From assembly GCA_003241485.1 (NCBI GenBank), contig QFQD01000006.1:62001-126000 (forward strand): a stretch of 64,000 nucleotides of DNA, given 5' to 3'. Origin of the DNA: Ancylobacter novellus (GTDB taxonomy: Bacteria; Pseudomonadota; Alphaproteobacteria; Rhizobiales; Xanthobacteraceae). A model generated the notes under the pieces. It made no database searches. It saw nothing but the letters and a program-made list of their open reading frames with translations, and was not told the DNA's origin. Below, one piece after another: positions 43,837-51,716 of the stretch (positions within the stretch are counted from its first letter, which is position 1; every line of letters begins with the position of its first letter). The translations under genes were made by a program, and so were the position numbers.

Positions 43837-43917
43837 CCCAGCGACAGTTACAGTCGGCCTGGGTCTCGGCTCTCCGCGCCCGCCTGCCGAAGGCCGGACG
43901 TCGGAAAGAGAGCCGAG
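43837..43917 (+). promoter_or_regulatory. Two-hairpin leader of mgtE
   Basis: Hairpin 1: CCCAG+CGAC (43837-43845) pairs with GTCG+CTGGG (43853-43863) with a two-base bulge. Hairpin 2: CTCGGCTCTC (43865-43874) pairs perfectly with GAGAGCCGAG (43908-43917), with further pairing inside. Its 3' arm ends at the base before the ATG and covers part of the likely ribosome binding site GGAAAGAG (43903-43910). Translation could therefore depend on opening this stem. It does not match the M-box magnesium riboswitch as I know it. Confidence 0.45.
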
Positions 43918-45321
43918 ATGGAAGATATCCGCGACGCGACGGACGACCGTCGTGAAGATCCGCGCCGCGACGATGAGTTCGTGGACGCCGCCGCCCTTGC
44001 CGCCGAGCTCTCCGAAGAGCACCCCGCCGACATTGCCGAAGCACTCGACGAGGAGGAGCCGGAGGTTGCCTCCGCGGTTCTCGCCAGCCTGTCGCGCGAG
44101 CAGCAGGTCGAGGTGCTGGACCAGTCCGATTTCGAGCTGTCCGGCGACCTGATCGAGGCCCTGCCGGTCGAGGAAGCGGTGCGCCTCATCGCCGCCATGT
44201 CGGCCGACCGAGCCGCCGACATGTTCCGCTGGATGGAGGAGCCGGCGCGCTCGCATTTGTTCGCGCGCCTCGCGCCGGAAACCCAGGCGGAGCTTGGCCG
44301 GCTGCTGTCCTATCCCGAGCACAGCGCCGGCGGCCTGATGACGACGGAGTTCGTCACCGTCCCCTCCACCTGGACGGTGGGCGAGACGCTGCGGCACATC
44401 CGCGAGATCGAGCGCACGCGCGAGACCATCTACGCCATCTATGTGCTCGATCCCGTCACCCACAAGCTGGAGCAGGCGGTGAGCCTGCGCCGCCTCATCA
44501 CCGGCGAGACCGGCCTGCCGATCCTCTCGGTGGCGCCCAAGCACGACCCCATCACCTGCGATCCGCTGATGGACCGCGAGGATGTGGCCCGGCTCATCTC
44601 GAAATACGACCTGCTGGCCGTCCCGGTCGTCGACGAGCACGAGCATGTGCTCGGCATCGTCACCGTCGACGACATGATCGACGCCATCATCGAGGAAGGC
44701 ACCGAGGACGCGCAGAAATTCGGTGGCATGGAGGCTCTGGACGAGCCCTATATGGAGATCAGCTTCTTCGACATGCTGAAGAAGCGCGCCGGCTGGCTCT
44801 CCATCCTGTTCCTCGGCGAGATGCTGACCGCCAATGCCATGCAGCATTTCGAGGACGAGCTGGAGCGCGCCATCGTGCTCACGCTGTTCATCCCGCTCAT
44901 CATGAGCTCGGGCGGCAATTCCGGCTCGCAGGCGACCTCGCTCATCATCCGCGCGCTGGCGCTGGGGGAGATCAAGGTCAAGGACTGGTGGCGCGTCGCC
45001 TTGCGCGAGCTGCCCTCGGGCCTCGCGCTCGGCGGCATCCTCGCCGTGCTCGGCGTCGCCCGCATCACCGCGTGGCAGACGCTCGGCTTCTACGATTATG
45101 GCGAGCACTGGGTGCTGGTGGCCTTCACCGTGGGCTCGGCGCTGGTCGCCATCGTCACCTTCGGCTCGCTCACCGGCTCGATGCTGCCCTTCGTGCTGCG
45201 CCGGCTGGGCTTCGACCCCGCCAGCGCCTCGGCGCCGTTCGTGGCCACTTTCGTGGATGTGACGGGGCTGGTGATCTACTTCTCGGTCGCGCTGCTGATC
45301 CTGCGCGGCACGCTGCTCTAG
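43918..45321 (+). CDS. mgtE: Magnesium transporter MgtE
   Basis: The 467-residue protein has the MgtE order: an acidic N-domain (ELSEEHPADIAEALDEEEPE, residues about 30-130), a CBS pair (HSAGGLMTTEFVTVPSTWTV and then VVDEHEHVLGIVTVDDMIDAI), a plug helix, and five transmembrane helices from about residue 285. LIMSSGGNSGSQATSLIIRAL is the pore-lining signature of the family. The CBS and N domains bind magnesium and close the channel when it is plentiful. The ATG at 43918 fits the family start. The gene interrupts the C1 cluster without any obvious functional link. Confidence 0.95.
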   Translation: MEDIRDATDDRREDPRRDDEFVDAAALAAELSEEHPADIAEALDEEEPEVASAVLASLSREQQVEVLDQSDFELSGDLIEALPVEEAVRLIAAMSADRAADMFRWMEEPARSHLFARLAPETQAELGRLLSYPEHSAGGLMTTEFVTVPSTWTVGETLRHIREIERTRETIYAIYVLDPVTHKLEQAVSLRRLITGETGLPILSVAPKHDPITCDPLMDREDVARLISKYDLLAVPVVDEHEHVLGIVTVDDMIDAIIEEGTEDAQKFGGMEALDEPYMEISFFDMLKKRAGWLSILFLGEMLTANAMQHFEDELERAIVLTLFIPLIMSSGGNSGSQATSLIIRALALGEIKVKDWWRVALRELPSGLALGGILAVLGVARITAWQTLGFYDYGEHWVLVAFTVGSALVAIVTFGSLTGSMLPFVLRRLGFDPASASAPFVATFVDVTGLVIYFSVALLILRGTLL

Positions 45322-45361
45322 CTGATAGGACGACGCCCTCCCGGCCGGAGCCAAGCGCAGG

Positions 45362-45398
45362 GCCGGGATCGCTCACCAACATGGCACGCGATCCCGGC
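45362..45398. repeat. Inverted repeat between convergent mgtE and fhcC
   Basis: GCCGGGATCGC (45362-45372) and GCGATCCCGGC (45388-45398) form a perfect 11-bp stem around 15 nt. It is followed by GCGGTCC-TGC-GGACCGT (45399-45415) and then a partial CCGTCCGGG. It occupies the 106-bp gap between two convergent genes and may terminate both. The core is related to the TCCGGGAT family. Confidence 0.6.
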
Positions 45399-45427
45399 GC
45401 GGTCCTGCGGACCGTCCGGGTGACGTC

Positions 45428-46228
45428 TTAGCCTGGCACCAGCACCTCGCCCTGCCCGCCCATCAGCGTATCGCCGACGAGGCGACGGGCGCTGGTGCGG
45501 CCGGCCAGCACGCCCGCCAGCTCCGGCACGCGCCGGGCCAGCACGCGCAGCGCGATGAGGTCATGCGTGCCGGTGTCGACGAAGCCGGCGGCCAGCGACG
45601 GCATCTCCTTCGCGAACACCGTGCCGCGCTTCATGCCGCGCCCGAGCAGCGGACCGATCGTCCCGCCAATGCTCACCGTGCCGGCGATCATGTCGGTCGC
45701 CAGCCCCTCGCCGGCATCGCCGTCGACGATGATGAGCCCGCCGCGCTGGCGCTCGGCCACACGCGCCCCGGCCGAACCGCCGACCTTCAGCACACCGCCG
45801 GACATGCCGCGCCGCGAGCCGGAGGACGCCCCGCCCAGATGCGCGCCGGCATTTCCCGCCAGCTCGATGCGCCCGCCGGAAAGCTCCGCGCCGGCGAAAT
45901 CACCGGCATCGCCGGCGATGCGCAGGACGCCCCCCGCCATGCCCCGGCCCGCCCAGGCACCGACATTCCCGTCGACGATCAGTTCGCCCTCGCGCATGCC
46001 TGCGCCGACACCATCAAGACGCGCGTCGCCGATCTCGATCAGCAGCACGCCTTCGGGCGCGCCCTCGATGAAGAACAGCTCGGCGAGCGGCACATTCTTG
46101 GTGCCGAAGGGCACCGGCAGATGCTCCAGCTCGCGCAAGGTGAGCGGACAGGTGACGGCCGGCGTGATGCCGGAAAAATCCACCCGCGCCTCGAAGGGCG
46201 CGCGCGGCTTCAGCGAGACCCCGCTCAT
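45428..46228 (-). CDS. fhcC: Formyltransferase/hydrolase complex subunit C (FwdC-like)
   Basis: The 266-residue protein is homologous to formylmethanofuran dehydrogenase subunit C. It is built of glycine-rich beta-helix repeats, such as GDARLDGVGAGMREGELIVDG at about residue 67 onward, and RRGMSGGVLKVGG, AGEGLATDMIAGTVSIGG, GPLLGRGMKRGTVF. The C-terminal part (SARRLVGDTLMGGQGEVLV) is typical. In bacteria the FhcABCD complex transfers the formyl group from H4MPT to methylofuran and hydrolyses it to formate; C is structural. It overlaps fhcD by 4 bp. Confidence 0.93.
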   Translation of the reverse strand: MSGVSLKPRAPFEARVDFSGITPAVTCPLTLRELEHLPVPFGTKNVPLAELFFIEGAPEGVLLIEIGDARLDGVGAGMREGELIVDGNVGAWAGRGMAGGVLRIAGDAGDFAGAELSGGRIELAGNAGAHLGGASSGSRRGMSGGVLKVGGSAGARVAERQRGGLIIVDGDAGEGLATDMIAGTVSIGGTIGPLLGRGMKRGTVFAKEMPSLAAGFVDTGTHDLIALRVLARRVPELAGVLAGRTSARRLVGDTLMGGQGEVLVPG

Positions 46229-47139
46229 GCCGCGCCTCCTTGGCTGCCCATGATCTCACGCAGCTTGAAGTGGAACGGCCCGAGATTGCCACCGTAATTA
46301 CCGGCATCCACCGCCACCACGCCCCCCTCGCTGCCGACCTCGCAGACGGCGGTGATGCCGACGCGGGTCGCTTCCGACACCGCCTCGAAGCTCACCCCGT
46401 CGATGACGATTTCCATGACCGAGCCGACCTCCGGGGGAAGCTGGCTCGGCACGGCGCCGCGCAGCGTCGGGCAATAGGCATCGTTGGTGGAGGCGAACAG
46501 GCCCTTATATTTCGAGCCGACCTTGGAGCCGGAGCGCACCACCCCGCCCGGAAACGGCAGGATGATGCCCTCGACCTCGCCCATGGCCGCCACCGCCGCC
46601 TCGGCCGCCGTCAGCGCCGCGCCGCGGGTGCGGGCGAGGATGAGGAAATTGCCGCCCCCCACGCCTTCGACCGAGCCGGTGTCCTCGTCGCAGACGAACT
46701 CGCCCTCCATGACCGGCAGGCGCCAGAAGCGCTTGCTGCCGATCTTCTTGGAGATCTGGTGCCCGTCGGCGAAGTAGCGGATGGTCTTGGCCAGCGGCAC
46801 GCGCTTGCCGGTTTCGATGCCGGCATAGCAGGCCGTGGTCGGGCAGGTCAGCACGCACTGGCCGAGGCGCAGCGGCACCACCTTCTTCAGCGAGCCGAAG
46901 TCCATGGCGAAGATCAAAAGCGAGACCCCCGGACGTCCGTCCGGCGTGTCCTCGGGCGCTAGAACGCGCTCGATCGCCGCCTCGCAGCCGCAGCCGATGA
47001 CCGACGTGGCAAAGCCCGTGGTGGTGCGCCCGGCGATCAGCGCCCATTCGGGCGTATCGGCGGTGACGATCAGCCTTGTGCCGACCATCGGGAAGGCCTC
47101 CGCGAAATTGTCGCGGATCTCGACGCCGTTGATAATCAT
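46225..47139 (-). CDS. fhcD: Formylmethanofuran--H4MPT formyltransferase
   Basis: The 304-residue subunit moves the formyl group between H4MPT and methylofuran. Family blocks include MIINGVEIRDNFAEAFPMVGTR at the start, GFATSVIGCGCEAAIE near 41-56, GQCVLTCPTTACYAG near 94-108 and PVMEGEFVCDEDTGSVEGVGGGNF. The length equals archaeal Ftr. The ATG at 47139 overlaps the fhcA stop (ATGA) and is preferred over an upstream start at 47157, because AGGGGG lies just before it. It acts with the amidohydrolase FhcA in the cytoplasmic complex. Confidence 0.95.
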   Translation of the reverse strand: MIINGVEIRDNFAEAFPMVGTRLIVTADTPEWALIAGRTTTGFATSVIGCGCEAAIERVLAPEDTPDGRPGVSLLIFAMDFGSLKKVVPLRLGQCVLTCPTTACYAGIETGKRVPLAKTIRYFADGHQISKKIGSKRFWRLPVMEGEFVCDEDTGSVEGVGGGNFLILARTRGAALTAAEAAVAAMGEVEGIILPFPGGVVRSGSKVGSKYKGLFASTNDAYCPTLRGAVPSQLPPEVGSVMEIVIDGVSFEAVSEATRVGITAVCEVGSEGGVVAVDAGNYGGNLGPFHFKLREIMGSQGGAA

Positions 47140-48803
47140 GGCGCCACCCCCTCGCATTTCAGGATGGTCGGCCCGGCACCGCCCCTCAGCTCGCCATCGG
47201 CGACGCGGAAATGGTGCGATTTCAGCCCCACCGCCTCATCGAACCAGCGCTGCATGTCCTTGTCGATCGCGCGGTCGAACTCGGGACGGGCGACATGGGT
47301 GGTGCCCTGCGCCAGTTCCACGATGATGCCGTCCTTCACGATCAGCCGGCCGTTCTTGAACACGAAACGCGTGGTCGAGAACATCGCCTCGCGGTCGGCG
47401 TCCTCGGTGTGGACGGCGATATCGGCCACCGCGCCGACGCCCAGATGGCCCTTGTCGGTCAGTCCGAGAATGCGGGCCGGCGCGGCGCGGGTGAGGATGG
47501 CGATTTCCTCCAGCGAATATTCGCGGGTGATCTGCGCGAGCATCGTATGGGCCTGCGCCGCCTTGTTCAGCGTGGCGAGCTGGGCATTGCGGAAGTCGCG
47601 GTCCATCAGCAGGCGGATCAGGTGCGGGTAGGTGGTGAACGGGCCACCATTGGGATGATCGGTCGTCAGGAAGATCCGCCAGGGGTCTTCCACCAGCAGG
47701 AACAGCTCCAGCCCGATCGCCCATTGCAGCGCGTTGACGAAGGACTTGTCCTTGTATTCAAACGGCACCACGCCGCAGGCCGCGTCCAGCTCGATATCCA
47801 TGCCGATGGACTTGTTCGGGCTGGCAATGGCGCGGTTGCGGTATTGCGACATGTAGTCGGCCGAGGCCGTCACCGTCTGGCCGAACATCACCTGCCCGAC
47901 ATCGACGGAGATGTTCGGGTTGGCATTGACCATTTCGGCGATGCGCGCGGCGGAGGAGGAGAAGCGCTTGTCGCCCTCCGTGCCGTAGGAGTGGAACTGC
48001 AGATGCGTCAGATGCAGCCGGCGCCCTTCGGCGGCGGCGATGGTGGCGAGCGTGGTCTCGTCATTGCCGGGCACGCCGAGATTGCAGCCGTGCAGGTGGA
48101 TCGGATGCGGCAGGCCGAGCTCCGTCACCGCGCGAATGAGCGTGGTCAGCACCTGCCGCGGCGAGACGCCGTAATGCGGGTTGGCCTCGTCGAGGTCCAT
48201 CTTGCGCGCATTGAACTTGAAGGCGTTGATGCCGCCGGGATTGACGATCTTGATGGCGAAGGCCTGCGTCGCCTCGATCATCCAGCCGACATAGGCGTTG
48301 ATCGTCTCCTGATGCGCCCCCGCCGCCATGAGGCGCTGGATGAAGTCGTCATTGCCCAGCACCAGATAGGCGCCGGTGTCGAGATTGGGGATGTCCGCCA
48401 TTTCCAGATGCGCACCGCGCGCATTGGCGCCGACCATGGCCGGCTCGAACACCGTGGTGTAGCCCAGCTCCGCATAGCGGCAGCCGGTGGCATGCGCGGT
48501 CGGCGCCGCGCGGCCGCCGCCGCAGCCGCAGAAATTGCCGGGCATTTCGGGGAAAGCGCGGCGGTCCTCCTGCATCAGCAGGCGGGCCAGATTCATCTTG
48601 CCGCCGGCGATATGGCTGTGCAGGTCGATGCCGCCCGCCATCACCACGTCGCCGCCGAGGTCGTACTCGGCATCCGCCTTGAGATCGGTGGCGGCGACGA
48701 TGCGCCCGTCCTCGATCTCGATGTCGCGCACGGTGCCGCTGGCGACACCGTTCTCCCCATTGGCCGGATCGAGCACACGCCCGCCCTTGAGCCGCAGTCT
48801 CAT
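47136..48803 (-). CDS. fhcA: Formyltransferase/hydrolase complex subunit A (amidohydrolase)
   Basis: The 555-residue protein is the FwdA/FhcA member of the amidohydrolase superfamily. The metal site begins with GGIDLHSHIAGG, His62 and His64. Other family blocks are GCRYAELGYTTVFEPAM, HPIHLHGCNLGVPGNDETT, LHLTHLQFHSYG and LTTDHPNGGPFTTYP, which supply further metal ligands and the catalytic aspartate region. It hydrolyses formyl-methylofuran to formate, and published bacterial complexes carry methylofuran bound to this subunit. It abuts fhcB with no gap and overlaps fhcD. Confidence 0.95.
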   Translation of the reverse strand: MRLRLKGGRVLDPANGENGVASGTVRDIEIEDGRIVAATDLKADAEYDLGGDVVMAGGIDLHSHIAGGKMNLARLLMQEDRRAFPEMPGNFCGCGGGRAAPTAHATGCRYAELGYTTVFEPAMVGANARGAHLEMADIPNLDTGAYLVLGNDDFIQRLMAAGAHQETINAYVGWMIEATQAFAIKIVNPGGINAFKFNARKMDLDEANPHYGVSPRQVLTTLIRAVTELGLPHPIHLHGCNLGVPGNDETTLATIAAAEGRRLHLTHLQFHSYGTEGDKRFSSSAARIAEMVNANPNISVDVGQVMFGQTVTASADYMSQYRNRAIASPNKSIGMDIELDAACGVVPFEYKDKSFVNALQWAIGLELFLLVEDPWRIFLTTDHPNGGPFTTYPHLIRLLMDRDFRNAQLATLNKAAQAHTMLAQITREYSLEEIAILTRAAPARILGLTDKGHLGVGAVADIAVHTEDADREAMFSTTRFVFKNGRLIVKDGIIVELAQGTTHVARPEFDRAIDKDMQRWFDEAVGLKSHHFRVADGELRGGAGPTILKCEGVAP

Positions 48804-50048
48804 CTACCCCTCCGCTAGGCGACGCACAGCCTCGGCAACGCTGGGGAGCGTCGCGACGCGCAAGGCGCCGAGCGGCAGGCTCACGATGGAATCCATGCGG
48901 AACACCGTGCCGGCATGGTCGATGCCGGGCGTGCCCACAGGGATAAGAACATCTGGTTCTTTGTCGAATACTGTCTCGGGATGGGCAAGAGCAATGATCT
49001 TGCCCGTGAAAGCCGGCGGGGGCTCGGGCCGGAAGGCCGAGACCCACACCAGCACGTCGGCATCGGCCAAGGCGGCCTCTGTCGCGAAGAGCGTGCCGTC
49101 ATGCGCGCTCTGCTGGTCCCGCACCGCGGTGCGCAAGGGATAGCCGAGCCGCCACAGCATCAGCTGGTTGACGCCGATGATGTTGTCGCGCCCGCCGAGC
49201 GGGAACACGCCAGCCCGCGTGGTGACATTGAGCGCATCGACCAGAGCGGTCGAGCGCTCGGCGACCAGATCGCCATCGGTGGAGGCTCCGGCATTCCAGG
49301 TCACCACCGCGTAATGCGCCGCGCGCAGCGCTTCCGCGAGGCCGGCGATCTCCGCCGCCGGAACGCCGCCGAAGCTGCTGCCGGGCGGGGTGCGCCCCGC
49401 CACCAGCACGCTCAGCGCCTCCAGCACGGCAACGGGATCCTCGGTCGCGATGTGCGAGAGGTCGGCATGGGTGAGTTGCCCCGTTGCCTTCTCGCCCGGC
49501 GCGCCGCCGAGGAAGACGACCTTGCGGTTCTGACCGGCAAAGAGCGGTGTCTCGGGGAACAGCCGCTCGAACAGCCGGCCCCAATTGGCGGTCGGGTCCT
49601 CGCCGACGACAAGCAGCACGTCGCAGCGGTTGCGCACCTCCGCGAGCGTGGTGGAGAGCCAGCCGGTGCGCTGGGCCGCCGCATAGTTCCGGAACAGGCC
49701 CTCGGAGGCGTAGTGGTCGAGCACGCCGCCGAAGCGGATGGCAAGGTCCACCAGCGCGCCGGCGCCGGCCATGTCGGTGCCCAGCCCGCCGATCAGCGGG
49801 GCGCGGGCGGCGGAGAGGACGGCCCGCGCCGCCTCGATCGCCTCTTCAAAGCTGGCGGTCGCTCCCGCGACGCTCGCCGGACGGTCGGCGACATCCAGCC
49901 GCCGCAACAGCCGCGCCGCCTCGGGGCAGACCGTGCCCTTGGCCCGGACCTCGCGGCCCTCGACCTCGACGGAAAGGTCGTCGCAGCCCAGCCCGCAGAA
50001 ACCGCAGACCACATCCCGGAACGTTTCAATCGCTGCGTCGGCCATCAT
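48804..50048 (-). CDS. fhcB: Formyltransferase/hydrolase complex subunit B (FwdB-like)
   Basis: The 414-residue protein is a molybdopterin-oxidoreductase-like subunit homologous to archaeal FwdB. The N-terminus has Cys15-x2-Cys18-x3-Cys22 (in CGFCGLGCDD) and Cys41 (TVCPEAARLL), an arrangement that could hold an iron-sulfur cluster. Other family blocks are CDVLLVVGEDPTANWGRLFERLFP and DNIIGVNQLMLWRLGYP. In bacteria the complex does not act as a formate-forming dehydrogenase, and B is thought to be non-catalytic. The ATG at 50048 is taken as start; a TTG at 50063 would add five residues. It is the first fhc gene. Confidence 0.93.
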   Translation of the reverse strand: MMADAAIETFRDVVCGFCGLGCDDLSVEVEGREVRAKGTVCPEAARLLRRLDVADRPASVAGATASFEEAIEAARAVLSAARAPLIGGLGTDMAGAGALVDLAIRFGGVLDHYASEGLFRNYAAAQRTGWLSTTLAEVRNRCDVLLVVGEDPTANWGRLFERLFPETPLFAGQNRKVVFLGGAPGEKATGQLTHADLSHIATEDPVAVLEALSVLVAGRTPPGSSFGGVPAAEIAGLAEALRAAHYAVVTWNAGASTDGDLVAERSTALVDALNVTTRAGVFPLGGRDNIIGVNQLMLWRLGYPLRTAVRDQQSAHDGTLFATEAALADADVLVWVSAFRPEPPPAFTGKIIALAHPETVFDKEPDVLIPVGTPGIDHAGTVFRMDSIVSLPLGALRVATLPSVAEAVRRLAEG

Positions 50049-50059
50049 GCGTGCTCGGC

Positions 50060-50440
50060 TCAATCATGTTTGATGTAGGCGAAGCGCAGATCGGTGCGCG
50101 GCGTGCCTTCCAGCGCGCTGCCCTCCTCAAGGCCCGGCTGCCAGCCGACAACCTCCTCGATCTTCTTCGCCAGCTGGAAATCGCGCTCGGTAATGCCCTT
50201 GGCGTCGTGCGACATGAGCCGAACCTCGACCCAGGCATAGGATGCGGTGATGTCGGGATGGTGCCAGGCAGCCTCTGCGAGGTGGCCGACGGTGTTGATC
50301 ACCATCAGCGTGCCCTTCCAGCTCGACGTGCGATAGGTGCGGCGAATCCAGCCGTCCTGCAGCTTCCAGTGCGGCAGGTCGACGGCGAGCCGTTCCTCCA
50401 CCTCACGGTCGGTGAAGGTCTTTTTCGGATCCGGTGCCAT
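50060..50440 (-). CDS. Pterin-4a-carbinolamine dehydratase (PCD/DCoH) family protein
   Basis: The 126-residue protein has the PCD fold motif NTVGHLAEAAWHHPDITASYAWVEVRLMSHDAKGITERDF, in which the H-H-P segment contains catalytic histidines. It lies 11 bp upstream of fhcB, on the same strand, in a position where methylotrophs often carry a pcd gene. It has about 25 extra C-terminal residues (GLEEGSALEGTPRTDLRFAY region) compared with the usual 100-residue enzyme. It may act on a methanopterin intermediate rather than on tetrahydrobiopterin. The ATG at 50440 is preferred; a start at 50506 would add 22 residues. Confidence 0.83.
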   Translation of the reverse strand: MAPDPKKTFTDREVEERLAVDLPHWKLQDGWIRRTYRTSSWKGTLMVINTVGHLAEAAWHHPDITASYAWVEVRLMSHDAKGITERDFQLAKKIEEVVGWQPGLEEGSALEGTPRTDLRFAYIKHD

Positions 50441-50586
50441 GCTTTGGCATCCTCCAGGCGGCGTGCCCCCGTTCTGTCGCGGGTGGCTTTCCCGATTCGG
50501 TAGCACGCACCGGGGGCCGCGGGCAAACCCCTCGTCGCGGCCCTGTCTGCCGCGCCGCTTGTCCTCGGCACGCTCCGCGCCTTACG

Positions 50587-51627
50587 ATGGGCTTTGAGGA
50601 AACAGCCGTGAACAAGACGACGATCGAACAATCGACGGCAACCGGACCCGAGGATGGAAACGTGGTGCGCATCACCGCGCCGGGTCGCCTGCATCTTGGA
50701 TTCCTCGATCTTTCCGGCACGCTCGGCCGCCGCTTCGGCAGCCTCGGCATCACGCTCGACCGGCCCTCGACCATTGTGCGCATGCGCCGCGCGGCCGCGC
50801 TCACCGCGACGGGCCCCGATGCCGGCCGCGCCCTGCTGGCGGCGGAGAAGGCGGCCCAGCGCTTTGGCATCGACAAGGCTGTCGAGATCACCGTCGAGGC
50901 GGCGCTGCCGCCCCATTCCGGCCTTGGCTCCGGCACCCAGCTCGGCCTTGCCGTCGCAACGGGGCTCTGCCTGCTGAACGGGCTAAACCTGTCGCCGCGC
51001 GAGGTTGGCGCGGCGTTGGGTCGCGGTGCGCGCTCCTCCATCGGTATCGGCGCCTTCACCGAGGGCGGGGTGATCCTCGACGGCGGCAAGAAGCGCGGTT
51101 CGGACGCGCCTCCGCCCATCCTCTCGCGCCTGCCGTTTCCCGAGAACTGGCGCCTGCTGCTGGTATATGACAACAGCCATCAGGGGCTTAGCGGCTCCGA
51201 GGAAAGCGCGGCGATGGAGAATCTGCCGCCCTTCGCCGACACGCTGGCCGGCCACATGGCGCGGCTCGCGGTGATGGTGGCGCTGCCGGCGCTGGCGGAA
51301 GCGGATGTGGATTACTTCGCCGCGGCGGTGGGCGAAATGCAGCGTCTGCTCGGAGAGCACTATGCGAGTGCCCAGGGCGGCCGCTATACAAGCTCATCCG
51401 TCGCCGAGGTGATGGACTGGCTGGAGGAACGCGGTCTGCGCGGCCTCGGCCAGAGCTCCTGGGGCCCCACCGGCTTTGCCGTGCTGGGCAGCCCCGAGGA
51501 AGCCGAACGAGTTCTCAGCGAGGTCCGGGTTCGCTTCGGCGACCGGCCCGCTCTGGCTTTCGACTGTGTACGCGGCTCCAATGCCGGCGCACGGATCGAA
51601 TGGCTTGCCTGCGTCGAGCAGTGCTAG
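50587..51627 (+). CDS. Beta-ribofuranosylaminobenzene 5'-phosphate synthase (beta-RFAP synthase)
   Basis: The 346-residue protein has the GHMP-kinase-like fold of beta-RFAP synthases, which join 4-hydroxybenzoate or p-aminobenzoate with PRPP in the first committed step of methanopterin synthesis. Visible blocks are VRITAPGRLHLGFLDLSG near residues 26-43, PPHSGLGSGTQLGLAVATG near 112-130 (the GHMP glycine-rich loop), RGARSSIGIGAFTEGGVILDGG and GLGQSSWGPTGFAVL. The orthologue in Methylobacterium is called orf4. It diverges from the pcd-fhc operon and begins the run of genes that leads to mtdB and mch. The ATG at 50587 is the most likely start. Confidence 0.9.
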   Translation: MGFEETAVNKTTIEQSTATGPEDGNVVRITAPGRLHLGFLDLSGTLGRRFGSLGITLDRPSTIVRMRRAAALTATGPDAGRALLAAEKAAQRFGIDKAVEITVEAALPPHSGLGSGTQLGLAVATGLCLLNGLNLSPREVGAALGRGARSSIGIGAFTEGGVILDGGKKRGSDAPPPILSRLPFPENWRLLLVYDNSHQGLSGSEESAAMENLPPFADTLAGHMARLAVMVALPALAEADVDYFAAAVGEMQRLLGEHYASAQGGRYTSSSVAEVMDWLEERGLRGLGQSSWGPTGFAVLGSPEEAERVLSEVRVRFGDRPALAFDCVRGSNAGARIEWLACVEQC

Positions 51628-51716
51628 CGGCGGTTTTGGCGTTTCGCCCGCGTCGCTCTTGATCCCCCTCTACCCAGAGGCCGCAAGGCCCGTTTTGCCT
51701 AGGGACATGAAACGAC

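Larger units (their letters stand above)
43575..43917. other. 343-bp gap between mfnB and mgtE
   Basis: No gene is supported in this stretch. Its first part (43613-43696) holds a long imperfect inverted repeat of the TCCGGGAT type. The short repeats CGAAGCGGC and GCTTCGC also occur. The last 80 bp hold two hairpins ahead of mgtE. An ATG at 43834 opens in frame with mgtE, but its product is unlike the family. The promoter for mgtE should lie between about 43700 and 43830. Confidence 0.7.

Noticed and set aside
43834..43917. In-frame 28-codon N-terminal extension of mgtE
   Set aside because: The extension has no family similarity and is rich in Ser/Pro/Arg; the sequence forms two hairpins that are better explained as a leader.
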